Of a stretch of 64,000 nt of DNA, positions 53,709 through 63,683 are shown piece by piece. The stretch's first letter is position 1, and each line of letters opens with the position of its first letter. The DNA comes from Cytobacillus firmus (GTDB taxonomy: Bacteria > Bacillota > Bacilli > Bacillales > Cytobacillaceae). Position numbers and translations under genes: made by a program. The stretch is from contig NZ_CP086235.1 in assembly GCF_023612095.1 (NCBI RefSeq), positions 2,305,501-2,369,500 of the forward strand. The letters run 5' to 3'. The notes under the pieces are model-generated. The model saw only the letters and a list, made by a program, of their open reading frames with translations. It made no database searches and had not been told where the DNA came from.

Positions 53709-54551
53709 ATGGATATATTAATCACCGGCGGAGAAGGTCAATTAGGGAGGGAATTGCAAAAATTCCTTAGCAGTAAGCATCCTATCAAAAGTCTTGGAAA
53801 AAGAGAGCTTGATGTAACAAATAAAGAAGAGGCAGAGTTCATAATTAAACAGTTAAAACCCGATATTATTATTCATGCAGCAGCGTATACTGCAGTAGAT
53901 AAATGTGAGTCAGAGAGAAAGAAGGCTTTTGAAGTTAATAGTTTAGGTGCCGGATATATAGCTTCAGCAGGGAAAAAAGTAAATGCAAAAATCATCTATA
54001 TAAGTACTGATTATGTTTTTGATGGAAAAAAACAGAGTTCCTATACGGAGGATGATATTCCAAATCCTCTTTCGGTCTACGGGATGAGCAAATGGCTTGG
54101 TGAAAGAATGGTTCTAACCAATAGTGATGCATCGGTTATCCGCACTTCCTGGCTTTACGGACATGAAGGGAAAAATTTCGTTAAAACCATGCTTGCACTC
54201 GGAAAGGAAAACAGGGAAATAAGAGTTGTCGATGATCAGATTGGTTCACCTACCTACGTTAATGACCTGGCAGAAGTTATCGAACAAATAATGGATAAGA
54301 AAAATGGTATTTATCATTTTAGCAATACAGGCTCATGTTCATGGTTTTCATTTGCAAAACGCATTTTTGAAGAAGCAGGCTATGACCCAAATAAAGTACT
54401 GCCTATAACCAGTGCAGAATATGGTGTTCCCGCACAAAGGCCCGCCTATTCAGTATTGGAACATCAGGCAATTATAAATCAAGGCATAAAGACTCCCAGA
54501 CATTGGGAGTACGCAATGAAAGAATTTATAAGGAAGGAGTTAAGAAAATGA
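53709..54551 (+). CDS. spsK: dTDP-4-dehydrorhamnose reductase (SpsK/RmlD)
   Basis: A 280-aa SDR with ILITGGEGQLGRELQKF, HAAAYTAVDKCESE, ISTDYVFDG and YGMSKWLGERMV (YxxxK). It performs the final reduction to dTDP-L-rhamnose. ATG 53709 follows AGAAGG; the longer frame overlaps spsJ. Its stop overlaps the start of the epimerase gene (ATGA). Confidence 0.92.
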   Translation: MDILITGGEGQLGRELQKFLSSKHPIKSLGKRELDVTNKEEAEFIIKQLKPDIIIHAAAYTAVDKCESERKKAFEVNSLGAGYIASAGKKVNAKIIYISTDYVFDGKKQSSYTEDDIPNPLSVYGMSKWLGERMVLTNSDASVIRTSWLYGHEGKNFVKTMLALGKENREIRVVDDQIGSPTYVNDLAEVIEQIMDKKNGIYHFSNTGSCSWFSFAKRIFEEAGYDPNKVLPITSAEYGVPAQRPAYSVLEHQAIINQGIKTPRHWEYAMKEFIRKELRK

Positions 54552-55006
54552 TAGAAGGAGTAAAAACTAAACAGCTTATAAAGCATTGCGACGATCGCGG
54601 ATTTTTTGCCGAGCTTATCAGGGATGATGAGCCTGAGTTACTGTCAGGGTTTGGGCAGGCTTCCTGGTCCATGAGCTATCCTGGTGTCATAAAAGCATTT
54701 CATTACCATGAAAAACAAGATGATTTGTGGTTCTTTCCTTCAGGTAATGCACAAGTGGTCCTTTATGATCTTAGAGATAAATCATCCACTAAAGGGGAGA
54801 CTAACGTATTTTATATGGGTGAGGAAAACCCTATTTTGCTTCTTATACCCAAGGGAATTGCTCATGGATATAGGGTACTTGGGGAAAAGCCTGCTGTCAT
54901 CATTTATTTTACTACTGAATCCTATGATAAAGATAATCCTGATGAAAAGAGAATCAGCTGGGATGACCCTACTATAAACTTCAAGTGGAATACTGAATTC
55001 AGGTAA
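54548..55006 (+). CDS. spsL: dTDP-4-dehydrorhamnose 3,5-epimerase-like cupin (SpsL)
   Basis: A 152-aa RmlC-type cupin: DDRGFFAELIRDDEP, SMSYPGVIKAFHYHEKQDDLWFFPSG and IPKGIAHGYRVLGEKPAVIIYFTTESYD. It epimerises the keto-sugar before reduction by SpsK. It is shorter than typical RmlC (about 180 aa), as in the spore-coat form. ATG 54548 overlaps the spsK stop; RBS AAGGAG. Confidence 0.88.
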   Translation: MIEGVKTKQLIKHCDDRGFFAELIRDDEPELLSGFGQASWSMSYPGVIKAFHYHEKQDDLWFFPSGNAQVVLYDLRDKSSTKGETNVFYMGEENPILLLIPKGIAHGYRVLGEKPAVIIYFTTESYDKDNPDEKRISWDDPTINFKWNTEFR

Positions 55007-55023
55007 CGTGAAAGGAAGAAAAA

Positions 55024-56136
55024 ATGATGAAAAAAGGCATTAACTTGATTGGCTACGCCAGAGCAGAATTTGGATTGGGAGAAGCCTGCCGTTCAGCAGC
55101 TAAAGCATTTCATGCAGCTGACATTCCTTTTTGCATTATTAATTTTCCGCACTGTCCTGCCAGGCAAACTGATTTGACATGGAGACACAAAGAAGTGGAG
55201 GAACCGATTTTTAAGACAAACCTTTTCTTAATAAATGCAGATCAGCTATTTATTCATTACCAAAATAATCATTTGAAAAAGAGATGGTTTATGAATCGGC
55301 ATAATATTGGATACTGGCACTGGGAGCTTCCCATTTTTCCTGATTTGTGGAATAGCAGTTTTTCGATTGTGGATGAAGTGCTGGCTCCTACAGCATTTAT
55401 AAGAAACTCGATTTCACAAAAGACCTCAAAACCTGTCAATATCATTCCGCATAGTATCTCTCTGGAAATTCCTCAGAAAATAAATAGAAAGTATTTTGGC
55501 CTTCCAGATAACCGTTATCTATTCTTAGCGATGTTCGATACAAGAAGCACATCAGCAAGAAAAAATCCCGCTGCAGCAGTTGAATCGTTTAAATTGGCAT
55601 TTGAAAAGGGTGATAAATCAGTGGGGCTAGTCCTTAAAGTGAATAATGGGTCACATACCGCAGAAGAGTTGGATTACCTTAAACAAAGTGCAACCGGGTA
55701 TGAAAATATCTATATAATTAATCGAATTCTAAGTCGTCAGGAAGTAAACGGATTAATTAATGTTTCAAATAGCTATATTTCCCTTCATCGATCAGAGGGT
55801 TTTGGTTTGCCAATTGCTGAAGCCATGTATTTAGGTAAACCTGTTATCGTCACAAATTGGTCAGGAAACACTGATTTTACGAAACCACATAACTCTTTTT
55901 TGGTTAATTTCACACTTAGTAAAATTAGCAAAGACCATGGTCCCTATCATGCAGATCAACTATGGGCTGAGCCTGATATTAGCCATGCGGCCACGCTGAT
56001 GAAGACAATTGCTGGTAATCAGCAGCATGCAAGAAGAATTGGAATGCAAGGAAAAAAAACAATTGTAAGGAAATTCTCGCCATTAACCATTGGAAATATG
56101 TACAAGGAACATCTTAAAAGATTGAAACTATTATAG
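55024..56136 (+). CDS. GT4/GT1-type glycosyltransferase
   Basis: A 370-aa GT-B enzyme. The N-terminal GINLIGYARAEFGLGEACRSAAKAF, the middle FLAMFDTRSTSARKNPAAAVESF and the C-terminal HRSEGFGLPIAEAMYLGKPVIVTNWSGNTDFT (EX7E-like EGFGLPIAE) are typical of the family. Probably a rhamnosyl- or mannosyltransferase of the glycan, from its place after spsL. ATG ATG at 55024/55027, RBS AAAGGAAG. Confidence 0.85.
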   Translation: MMKKGINLIGYARAEFGLGEACRSAAKAFHAADIPFCIINFPHCPARQTDLTWRHKEVEEPIFKTNLFLINADQLFIHYQNNHLKKRWFMNRHNIGYWHWELPIFPDLWNSSFSIVDEVLAPTAFIRNSISQKTSKPVNIIPHSISLEIPQKINRKYFGLPDNRYLFLAMFDTRSTSARKNPAAAVESFKLAFEKGDKSVGLVLKVNNGSHTAEELDYLKQSATGYENIYIINRILSRQEVNGLINVSNSYISLHRSEGFGLPIAEAMYLGKPVIVTNWSGNTDFTKPHNSFLVNFTLSKISKDHGPYHADQLWAEPDISHAATLMKTIAGNQQHARRIGMQGKKTIVRKFSPLTIGNMYKEHLKRLKLL

Positions 56137-56283
56137 AAATATAGTTATTTAAGGGAATTAAAGTCGTTCAGGAGTAAGAAATCTAGGAATTAGCACATTT
56201 TGTACAAACTTGTTCAAATCCACTCCCATTAAATAAACTCTGCGAATAAAATATTCTTAACCTAGTGAAAAATTTGGATATAA

Positions 56284-58193
<1,910 letters not shown>

Positions 58194-58243
58194 AGCAGTT
58201 TTAAAATCACTAAAATTGAGTAGGAGGAGCGAGGTGAAGATAA

Positions 58244-58969
58244 ATGTCTAAAGCAAACATTAATAAAACTAACCTGAAAATAAGCTGTATTTTAACGAGT
58301 TATAATCGTCCTCAAAGAGTCCGTGAGGCCATTGCAAGTGTGCAGCAGCAAACGTATCCTAATTGGGAGCTCATTATTGTAGATGACAATTCAAATGCAC
58401 AAACTAAAAACGTATTAAAAGGAATTGCAGATAAGGATCACCGAATTACATTAATTCACACAGGAGTAAGTCCGAAGGATCGCCCGAAAACAACCAGGTA
58501 TGCAACCTGCATAAATTTGGCTTTGCAGAGGATAACAGGTGATTTAGTAACATATTTAACTGATGATGATATTTATTATCCAGCACGATTTGAGAAAATG
58601 GCAGAGGTTTTTCAAATGAACCCTCATATCTATGTGCTTTATGGCAAACAAAAAGTAATAGTGTTTTCGGGTAATAGGGTAAAAAGGACTTTTATTCGTC
58701 CATTAGTGGGAATAACACGGGAACCAATGGGGAAGGTTGATCATAATTCCTTTATGCACAGGCGATCCTGCTTAAAGCTCGTGGAAGGGTGGGATGACCA
58801 CCCTGCCCATTGGAATGCCGGTGACGCCGCTTTTTTTAAAAGGCTTGTAAAACATTGGGATTTTTACCCCCTGCATGTATTAACCGATGAACACAGAATA
58901 CATGGTAAAGGTGTTCAAAGGAAACTTCAACGCGGAAACAAACCATGGAATAGTGAAGATGCTGAGTAG
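58244..58969 (+). CDS. GT2 family glycosyltransferase
   Basis: A 241-aa GT-A enzyme: CILTSYNRPQRVREAIASVQQQTYPNWELIIVDDNS at the N-terminus and the metal-binding TYLTDDDIYYP at about 104-114. It resembles the spore-coat enzyme SpsA in size and fold. It would add one sugar from a nucleotide donor made in the island. RBS GTAGGAGGAG, ATG 58244. Last gene of the gmd transcript. Confidence 0.87.
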   Translation: MSKANINKTNLKISCILTSYNRPQRVREAIASVQQQTYPNWELIIVDDNSNAQTKNVLKGIADKDHRITLIHTGVSPKDRPKTTRYATCINLALQRITGDLVTYLTDDDIYYPARFEKMAEVFQMNPHIYVLYGKQKVIVFSGNRVKRTFIRPLVGITREPMGKVDHNSFMHRRSCLKLVEGWDDHPAHWNAGDAAFFKRLVKHWDFYPLHVLTDEHRIHGKGVQRKLQRGNKPWNSEDAE

Positions 58970-59033
58970 GCTGATTTCCCATGATTGAAGGTAGTTTTTT
59001 ACTGAAATATTAAATATTCATAATCTAATATTA

Positions 59034-59993
59034 TTATTGGAGCTTACTCAGCATGTCTTCCAGTCTTTTTTCAAAAGTATGTTCTTTTAGGACACGCTTA
59101 GAGGCGAGTTTAGCGATTTCCTTGCGCTGTTTTTCATGTTTAATATAATAGTTGATTTTTTGAAGCAGTTCTTCTTCGGTTTTAAATGATACGATCTCTT
59201 TTCCTTCGATAAAGTGGATTGGCAGATCCTCTTTGTACTCAATTAATTGAAAACCTCCGCAAGCAGCAACATCAAAAGTTCTATTATTTATGCTATTGCC
59301 CTTTATGCCAATCCGATTTTTGTTTTGAGTCAAATTGTAAGGCCTATGCGTATTTAGAACAATTTTTGCTCCGTTATAATATTTAGCCGCAATCGATGGT
59401 TTCACCCAACTATCATGAACCTCCAATCTGGGATGGTTTTTCAGCCGGACTAATGTATGTCTCCATTCGCCGATTACTTTAATTTTATAAGGTGTTTTTT
59501 GCAAAAGAACTTGGATTAGCTTCACTCTCTCAGGATATGGAAAACCAAGGAGACAAATATCACTTTTATACGCTGGTTCCACCTGAACAGGCTTAAATAT
59601 TTCAGTTGAAGTACCTAATGGCAAGTGGAAAGTATGCTGGTGTCCTTTTTGAATATAGAAATCCATGGCGGCTGTGTCGATAGTAAAAATATAATCATAA
59701 TCAGGTACTAGCACTTCCGATTTGTCCATGTAATAAGGATCTTCAGTAAGCCAGACTGCCGTCTTAATTTTTTGCGTCTTTAGCCACTGAATTAAATGTG
59801 AAGGGACATTAAACCCAACGAGGGCAATAGCAATTTCCGGTTTAAACTGATTTACCATGGTTATTAGATTTCGAGTGCCAGTTAGGGGATCCAATAGTTT
59901 CACTTTGTTTTTCTTTTTAAGCTCTCTCATAATCCACTCTTCAAAAAAATTATAAATCCCTGTATAACCTGATGAAATAAATAGAATTCTCAT
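59034..59993 (-). CDS. CgeB-like spore glycosyltransferase
   Basis: A 319-aa protein of the CgeB family (glycosyltransferase-type, spore maturation/crust). The N-terminus RILFISSGYTGIYNFFEEWIM, the central YIFTIDTAAMDFYIQKG, and the C-terminal RTFDVAACGGFQLIEYKEDL match. In B. subtilis, CgeB takes part in spore-surface glycosylation in the mother cell. This is one of the best links of the island to spores. ATG 59993 behind AGGTGG. A possible SigK -10 (CATAACATA, complement of 60104-60112) lies upstream. Confidence 0.82.
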   Translation of the reverse strand: MRILFISSGYTGIYNFFEEWIMRELKKKNKVKLLDPLTGTRNLITMVNQFKPEIAIALVGFNVPSHLIQWLKTQKIKTAVWLTEDPYYMDKSEVLVPDYDYIFTIDTAAMDFYIQKGHQHTFHLPLGTSTEIFKPVQVEPAYKSDICLLGFPYPERVKLIQVLLQKTPYKIKVIGEWRHTLVRLKNHPRLEVHDSWVKPSIAAKYYNGAKIVLNTHRPYNLTQNKNRIGIKGNSINNRTFDVAACGGFQLIEYKEDLPIHFIEGKEIVSFKTEEELLQKINYYIKHEKQRKEIAKLASKRVLKEHTFEKRLEDMLSKLQ

Positions 59994-60002
59994 AATTACC
60001 AC

Positions 60003-60256
60003 CTAAAAATTTATAGAAATGCAGTTTAAGGTATTGATTCCTTTTCCTTCCATTTTATACATACTGATTGAAGTTTCACTTTATATTTGGGTAAACCTAC
60101 TTGTATGTTATGCAGCTTCACCTGCTATGTGTTTGGGCTTTTGCTTAAATTCAACCACTATCCGTTTCGATTTTTTCTTTAGTATGGCAATAATCCAAGC
60201 CATCCACATTTAGAAGATTATAATGCTGTGTACAGGAATTTTTGGAGGGAGAGAAT
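60003..60256. promoter_or_regulatory. Divergent intergenic region with inverted copy of a dispersed motif
   Basis: About 250 nt between cgeB-like and GT61 genes. It holds an inverted 18-nt copy (60063-60080) of the AGTGAAACTTCAATCAGT motif seen at 23088 and 30839. The complement of 60104-60112 reads CATAACATA and fits the sporulation sigma-K -10 form CATANNNTA, with ACA about 17 nt before it. Both assignments are by eye. Confidence 0.4.
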
Positions 60257-61360
60257 GTGAGCAGAAATTTCATGAAAGTGATTCCGTATCAAGAAATATG
60301 TACGGCCAAAGACTTTAAGGAATTTAAATTAGGAATACTACCGGAGAATACTTTATATCATTTAAGTGATCCAGAAAGAACCCGCATCATACCACCCGTG
60401 CGGCCATTTCCAGGTATAAGATTGCCGAATGAATGTGTAACACAGGATTTTTATGTAGCAAGTCTTAAGAACACTTTATGTTTAAGGAATCAGACTATTA
60501 TCCAAGACAGAAGGTTTGTTCTTCCTGATAGCTTCAGACATTACGAGTTTAATGCCTCTACAACCAATCTCATCTATCATGGAAGATCAAACCGATTCTC
60601 ACTGAAGGTTAAAAGCCAAAACACAAAATACCAGTCAGGTGATTATATTTTTTTAAGCGGAGAAAAAAGCGGCTTCGGACATTTTTTATTAGAGGTTATC
60701 TCCAGATTGTGGATTACTAAATATATTGATGTTAAGAATGTAAAATTTATTATGAATTCAGAAGATCGAAAAAGCTGGCAACTCGATCTGCTTAAACCAT
60801 TCGGAATAAGTTTGAAGCAAATCATATACTTGGATAAACCTATCGTGTGTGAAAGACTTCATATACCAGTCCAGTCCTTTTGTTTAAGAAAATACACCTC
60901 AACATTTGCCTATAAAACATGGAAAACGATCGGAGACTACTATGACAGGGGGACAGGGTTTGAAAAGATTTATGTCTCCAGATCAAAATTGAAAAACCAG
61001 CGAAGAGTTTTACTGAATGAGAAGTCTGTTGAAAGGATTTTTTCTTTAAACGGGTATAAAATTATTCACCCTGAAGAATTAAAGGTCTCAGAGCAAATTA
61101 ATTTATTTCGTAACGCAAAGGTCATAGCAGGAACTTCAGGTTCAGGTATGTATAACAGTGTCTTTCTGCAAAATCATCCAAAAGTTTTAATCCTTGCCTC
61201 TAATAAGTTTTTTAAAATGAGTGATATATTGGTGAATACATCTACTGGAGGCAAGCTGCATTATTTTCTCGGTCAGACAGCGGAATTAAATGCTTCTGGC
61301 AATAAAGCAATCTGGACATTAAACACAAAGCACCTGCACCAATTTTTGAAGGAATTTTAA
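60257..61360 (+). CDS. GT61 family (DUF563) glycosyltransferase
   Basis: A 367-aa glycosyltransferase of family 61. The C-terminal half has EKIYVSRSKLKNQRRVLLNE, GYKIIHPEELKVSEQINLF and AKVIAGTSGSGMYNSVF, the usual DUF563 core; GEKSGFGHFLLEVISRLW marks the N-terminal part. GTG 60257 has GGAGG 8 nt upstream; the TTG at 60242 lies before that ribosome site. It forms a transcript with the sulfotransferase that follows. Confidence 0.84.
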   Translation: MSRNFMKVIPYQEICTAKDFKEFKLGILPENTLYHLSDPERTRIIPPVRPFPGIRLPNECVTQDFYVASLKNTLCLRNQTIIQDRRFVLPDSFRHYEFNASTTNLIYHGRSNRFSLKVKSQNTKYQSGDYIFLSGEKSGFGHFLLEVISRLWITKYIDVKNVKFIMNSEDRKSWQLDLLKPFGISLKQIIYLDKPIVCERLHIPVQSFCLRKYTSTFAYKTWKTIGDYYDRGTGFEKIYVSRSKLKNQRRVLLNEKSVERIFSLNGYKIIHPEELKVSEQINLFRNAKVIAGTSGSGMYNSVFLQNHPKVLILASNKFFKMSDILVNTSTGGKLHYFLGQTAELNASGNKAIWTLNTKHLHQFLKEF

Positions 61361-61403
61361 AGAATCTTTTAATATGTATGAATGAATTAGGGGAGATGAG
61401 AAA

Positions 61404-62087
61404 GTGATAATATTTATCCACATACCAAAAACAGCTGGCACCTCCATGAGGAAAACAATTGAAAATCAGTATAATATTCATCAAATCCGTTCATATTATG
61501 CTGGATATCAGGACGCTTATAACAAACTAAAGGGAACTCCGCAGTCAGAACTATCTTCGGTAAAGTGGGTACAGGGCCATTTTCGATTTGGGCTTCATGA
61601 AGCTATATCGCACCCTGTTCAGTATATTACCATGCTTCGACATCCTGTAGACCGTGTCATTTCCTATTATTATTTTTTAAGGGAGAACCCTAGACACCCT
61701 TTATATAAACAAGCTAATTCTTTAAATTTAAAGGAATTTATTATGGATGAAGATGGAATTATTCAAGATGGAATATATAACTTACAAACAAAAATGATTT
61801 CCGGTGATGGCACTCCATCAATAGAAAAAGCAAAAAAAAATATCGAGGAACACTTTTTGATGGTCGGAATAACGGAGCGTTTTAATGAGTCATTGGCTAT
61901 TATGAGAAAGAAGCTTGGATGGAATGTCCCTTATAATCATAAGCACAATGTAACTAGAACACGTCCGAAAATGGCACAGGTTCCAGCAGAAGTCAGAAAG
62001 CTGATCGAACAGAAGAATGAAATTGATTTTCAGTTATATGAGTACGGAAAAGCTTTCCTTCAGAAAGAAATTAATTCTTTGAATTGA
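61404..62087 (+). CDS. Sulfotransferase family protein (PAPS-dependent) 2
   Basis: A 227-aa Sulfotransfer_2-like enzyme. The 5'-phosphosulfate loop HIPKTAGTSMRK (6-17) and the 3'-phosphate motif LRHPVDRVISYYYFLR (78-93) are both complete; GHFRFGLHE and VGITERFNESLAIM match the paralogue at 46 kb. It most likely sulfates a sugar hydroxyl of the glycan. GTG 61404 behind GGGGAG. It follows the GT61 gene by 43 nt and is ended by a strong terminator. Confidence 0.87.
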   Translation: MIIFIHIPKTAGTSMRKTIENQYNIHQIRSYYAGYQDAYNKLKGTPQSELSSVKWVQGHFRFGLHEAISHPVQYITMLRHPVDRVISYYYFLRENPRHPLYKQANSLNLKEFIMDEDGIIQDGIYNLQTKMISGDGTPSIEKAKKNIEEHFLMVGITERFNESLAIMRKKLGWNVPYNHKHNVTRTRPKMAQVPAEVRKLIEQKNEIDFQLYEYGKAFLQKEINSLN

Positions 62088-62132
62088 TAAAGTGAAACTT
62101 AATGAAATTATTGATAGATCCTGACCGAAAAA

Positions 62133-62176
62133 ATGAAAGGCTGACTCGAATGATAGATTTGAGTCAGCCTTTTCCC
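62133..62176 (+). terminator. Rho-independent terminator of the GT61-sulfotransferase transcript
   Basis: AAAGGCTGACTCGAAT (62136-62151) pairs with ATTTGAGTCAGCCTTT (62157-62172) over 16 bp with one G-U, followed by T. Confidence 0.87.
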
Positions 62177-62261
62177 TAAATTGAGAGATTAACTTATTTT
62201 CATCTGCAGATAAAAATGGTAAAATATAACTTACGAGAGAAATTTTACACATAAATCAGGA

Positions 62262-62370
62262 TTGGCGCGGAAGAAAACTCCTTCCCCGCAAAATAGTATA
62301 CTCAAGTCTTCTTTTTGGTATAAACGCTTATTAATCTTTTATTCTCTTTCAAGATTCTTTCGGTATGCGG
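62262..62370 (-). repeat. Right direct repeat bounding the glycan island
   Basis: About 107 nt matching 39898-40003 with roughly ten mismatches. It covers the 3' part of spoIISB and the hairpin after it (GGCGCGGAAG...CCTTCCCCGC). The two copies have the same orientation and enclose about 22 kb. Confidence 0.75.
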
Positions 62371-62481
62371 GCTGACTTCAAATCCCGGCAGGCTGATCCG
62401 GGATTTTTTCTGCAATGTTTTCATGGTGCTGTCAGCATGTATTCGCGGTAATTTCTTTTTCTTATCCGCTGGTTCCTTCAT
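62301..62481 (-). pseudogene. spoIISB: spoIISB antitoxin gene with a one-base frameshift
   Basis: ATG 62481, 8 nt after GGAGG, starts MKEPADKKKKLPRIHADSTM. The frame then leaves at a GGGG run (62399-62402) and stops after 34 codons. In the shifted frame the rest reads LPGFEVSPHTERILKENKRLISVYTKKKT, strongly resembling B. subtilis SpoIISB (VSPHTARIFKENERLIDEY). Removing one G gives a normal 59-aa antitoxin. It overlaps the spoIISA end by 20 nt. Either a sequencing error or a disabled antitoxin beside an intact toxin. Confidence 0.82.
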
Positions 62482-63226
62482 GGTCTTCGTCCTCCTGTTC
62501 GGCAGGGAGCATTAGGTCGTATATTGATATGAGTGAAGTGAATAGCAAATAGTCGAATTCGGTTACAAAACGGCCGGAGGTCACTTTAATGATATAATCC
62601 TCTTCGAAAATAGAAAAAGGGATTAGTGCCAGCTTTTCTTCCGCATCATAGTAAACTTCCCTGCGGTTTAGCCGGCTATGAATCAAGGCTTTATCGGTGT
62701 AGTGCTCAAGGAGATAGTCTTTCTCTTCCTGTGTTGAATACCTGCATAACGATGCCTTCATATCGACTTTTTCCGCAAAGTCAGCCAAAAGCTTTTCGAT
62801 TCCTGCAAGATAAGCTTCTTCATTTCCATAATAAATGTCAATCGGTTCATTTCTCAATAAATATTGAAACGATTTCAGCTTATTCATATGTGAGTTTAAC
62901 AGGTCGCTGTTTTCTTCAAGCAAATCTCTTGTGTCAGTGGCCAGTTCATTATTTCCGACTCGTTTCAAATAAGATCCAAGAAAAACAAAAGCATCGACAA
63001 GAGCAAATATAATCGCGACAATCAGGTAATTCTGCCAGTGATCAAAAATGGTTTCCGGCTCATTTGTCCAATAAATTACTGCACCCAGTACATAAAGAAT
63101 ATACCAGGTTTTACGAATGACGGACATTTTTTCTTTTACTTTCTTTTCCCAAAGCCAGACAGAAATAACATAAAACCCAAGACAAGCGACAATGATCCAC
63201 ACAGCAATCTTAAAGAATATCAGCAA
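62462..63226 (-). CDS. spoIISA: SpoIISA toxin (membrane-disrupting TA toxin)
   Basis: A 254-aa toxin of the SpoIIS system. Three N-terminal membrane helices (about 3-25, 38-55 and 62-85) are followed by a cytosolic GAF-like domain. KVKEKMSVIRKTWYILYVLGA, YWTNEPETIFDHWQNYLIVA, TDTRDLLEENSDLL and VTEFDYLLFTSLISIYDLMLP closely match B. subtilis SpoIISA. TTG 63226 aligns with the known start (LLIFFKIAVW) and has GAGGCG upstream; ATG 63247 has no ribosome site. Active toxin damages membranes unless bound by SpoIISB. Confidence 0.92.
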   Translation of the reverse strand: MLIFFKIAVWIIVACLGFYVISVWLWEKKVKEKMSVIRKTWYILYVLGAVIYWTNEPETIFDHWQNYLIVAIIFALVDAFVFLGSYLKRVGNNELATDTRDLLEENSDLLNSHMNKLKSFQYLLRNEPIDIYYGNEEAYLAGIEKLLADFAEKVDMKASLCRYSTQEEKDYLLEHYTDKALIHSRLNRREVYYDAEEKLALIPFSIFEEDYIIKVTSGRFVTEFDYLLFTSLISIYDLMLPAEQEDEDHEGTSG

Positions 63227-63343
63227 ATAAATCGCCTCGTCTGCCATAAAATGAATTTCTGTTAGAATATTTGCATAATTTTAATACCATTATATCAGAA
63301 AATATGCCATAAATTTGAAAATAAATGCGGAGGAACTAAAAAT

Positions 63344-63508
63344 ATGAAGAAATACCTAACTATGACGGCGGCTGTTCTTGTAATTCTGATAATCATCAAT
63401 CACTTTACCTTAAAGCAGGCAGTTGAATTATGTGAAGAATCCAAAAAGGATGCACATATAGACAGAGATCTATTTGCCATTAATTGGAGTGTAAGCTGTA
63501 AAGAGTAG
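63344..63508 (+). CDS. Hypothetical 54-aa single-pass membrane or secreted protein
   Basis: MKKYLTMTAAVLVILIIINH forms a basic start plus hydrophobic helix (about 5-20), followed by a polar tail with two cysteines (VELCEESKK and SVSCKE). Strong RBS GGAGGA 11 nt before ATG 63344. I do not recognise the family. It could be a small envelope or sporulation protein; it lies between spoIISA and a putative coat gene. Confidence 0.55.
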   Translation: MKKYLTMTAAVLVILIIINHFTLKQAVELCEESKKDAHIDRDLFAINWSVSCKE

Positions 63509-63683
63509 TTATTAGTACAGTTTTTCATTTTTTATAAAAAATGATATAAATGCCATCCTCAACTTGTCCACTCCTTGTTGCGTCCAGCCGCATATAAAAT
63601 AGTAAGCCATAGAAAAACAAGCTTTTTTATTTTGGAAAGCTTCGGATTCTGTTGGCTAAAAACAACAAGTAGGAGTGTAGAAT

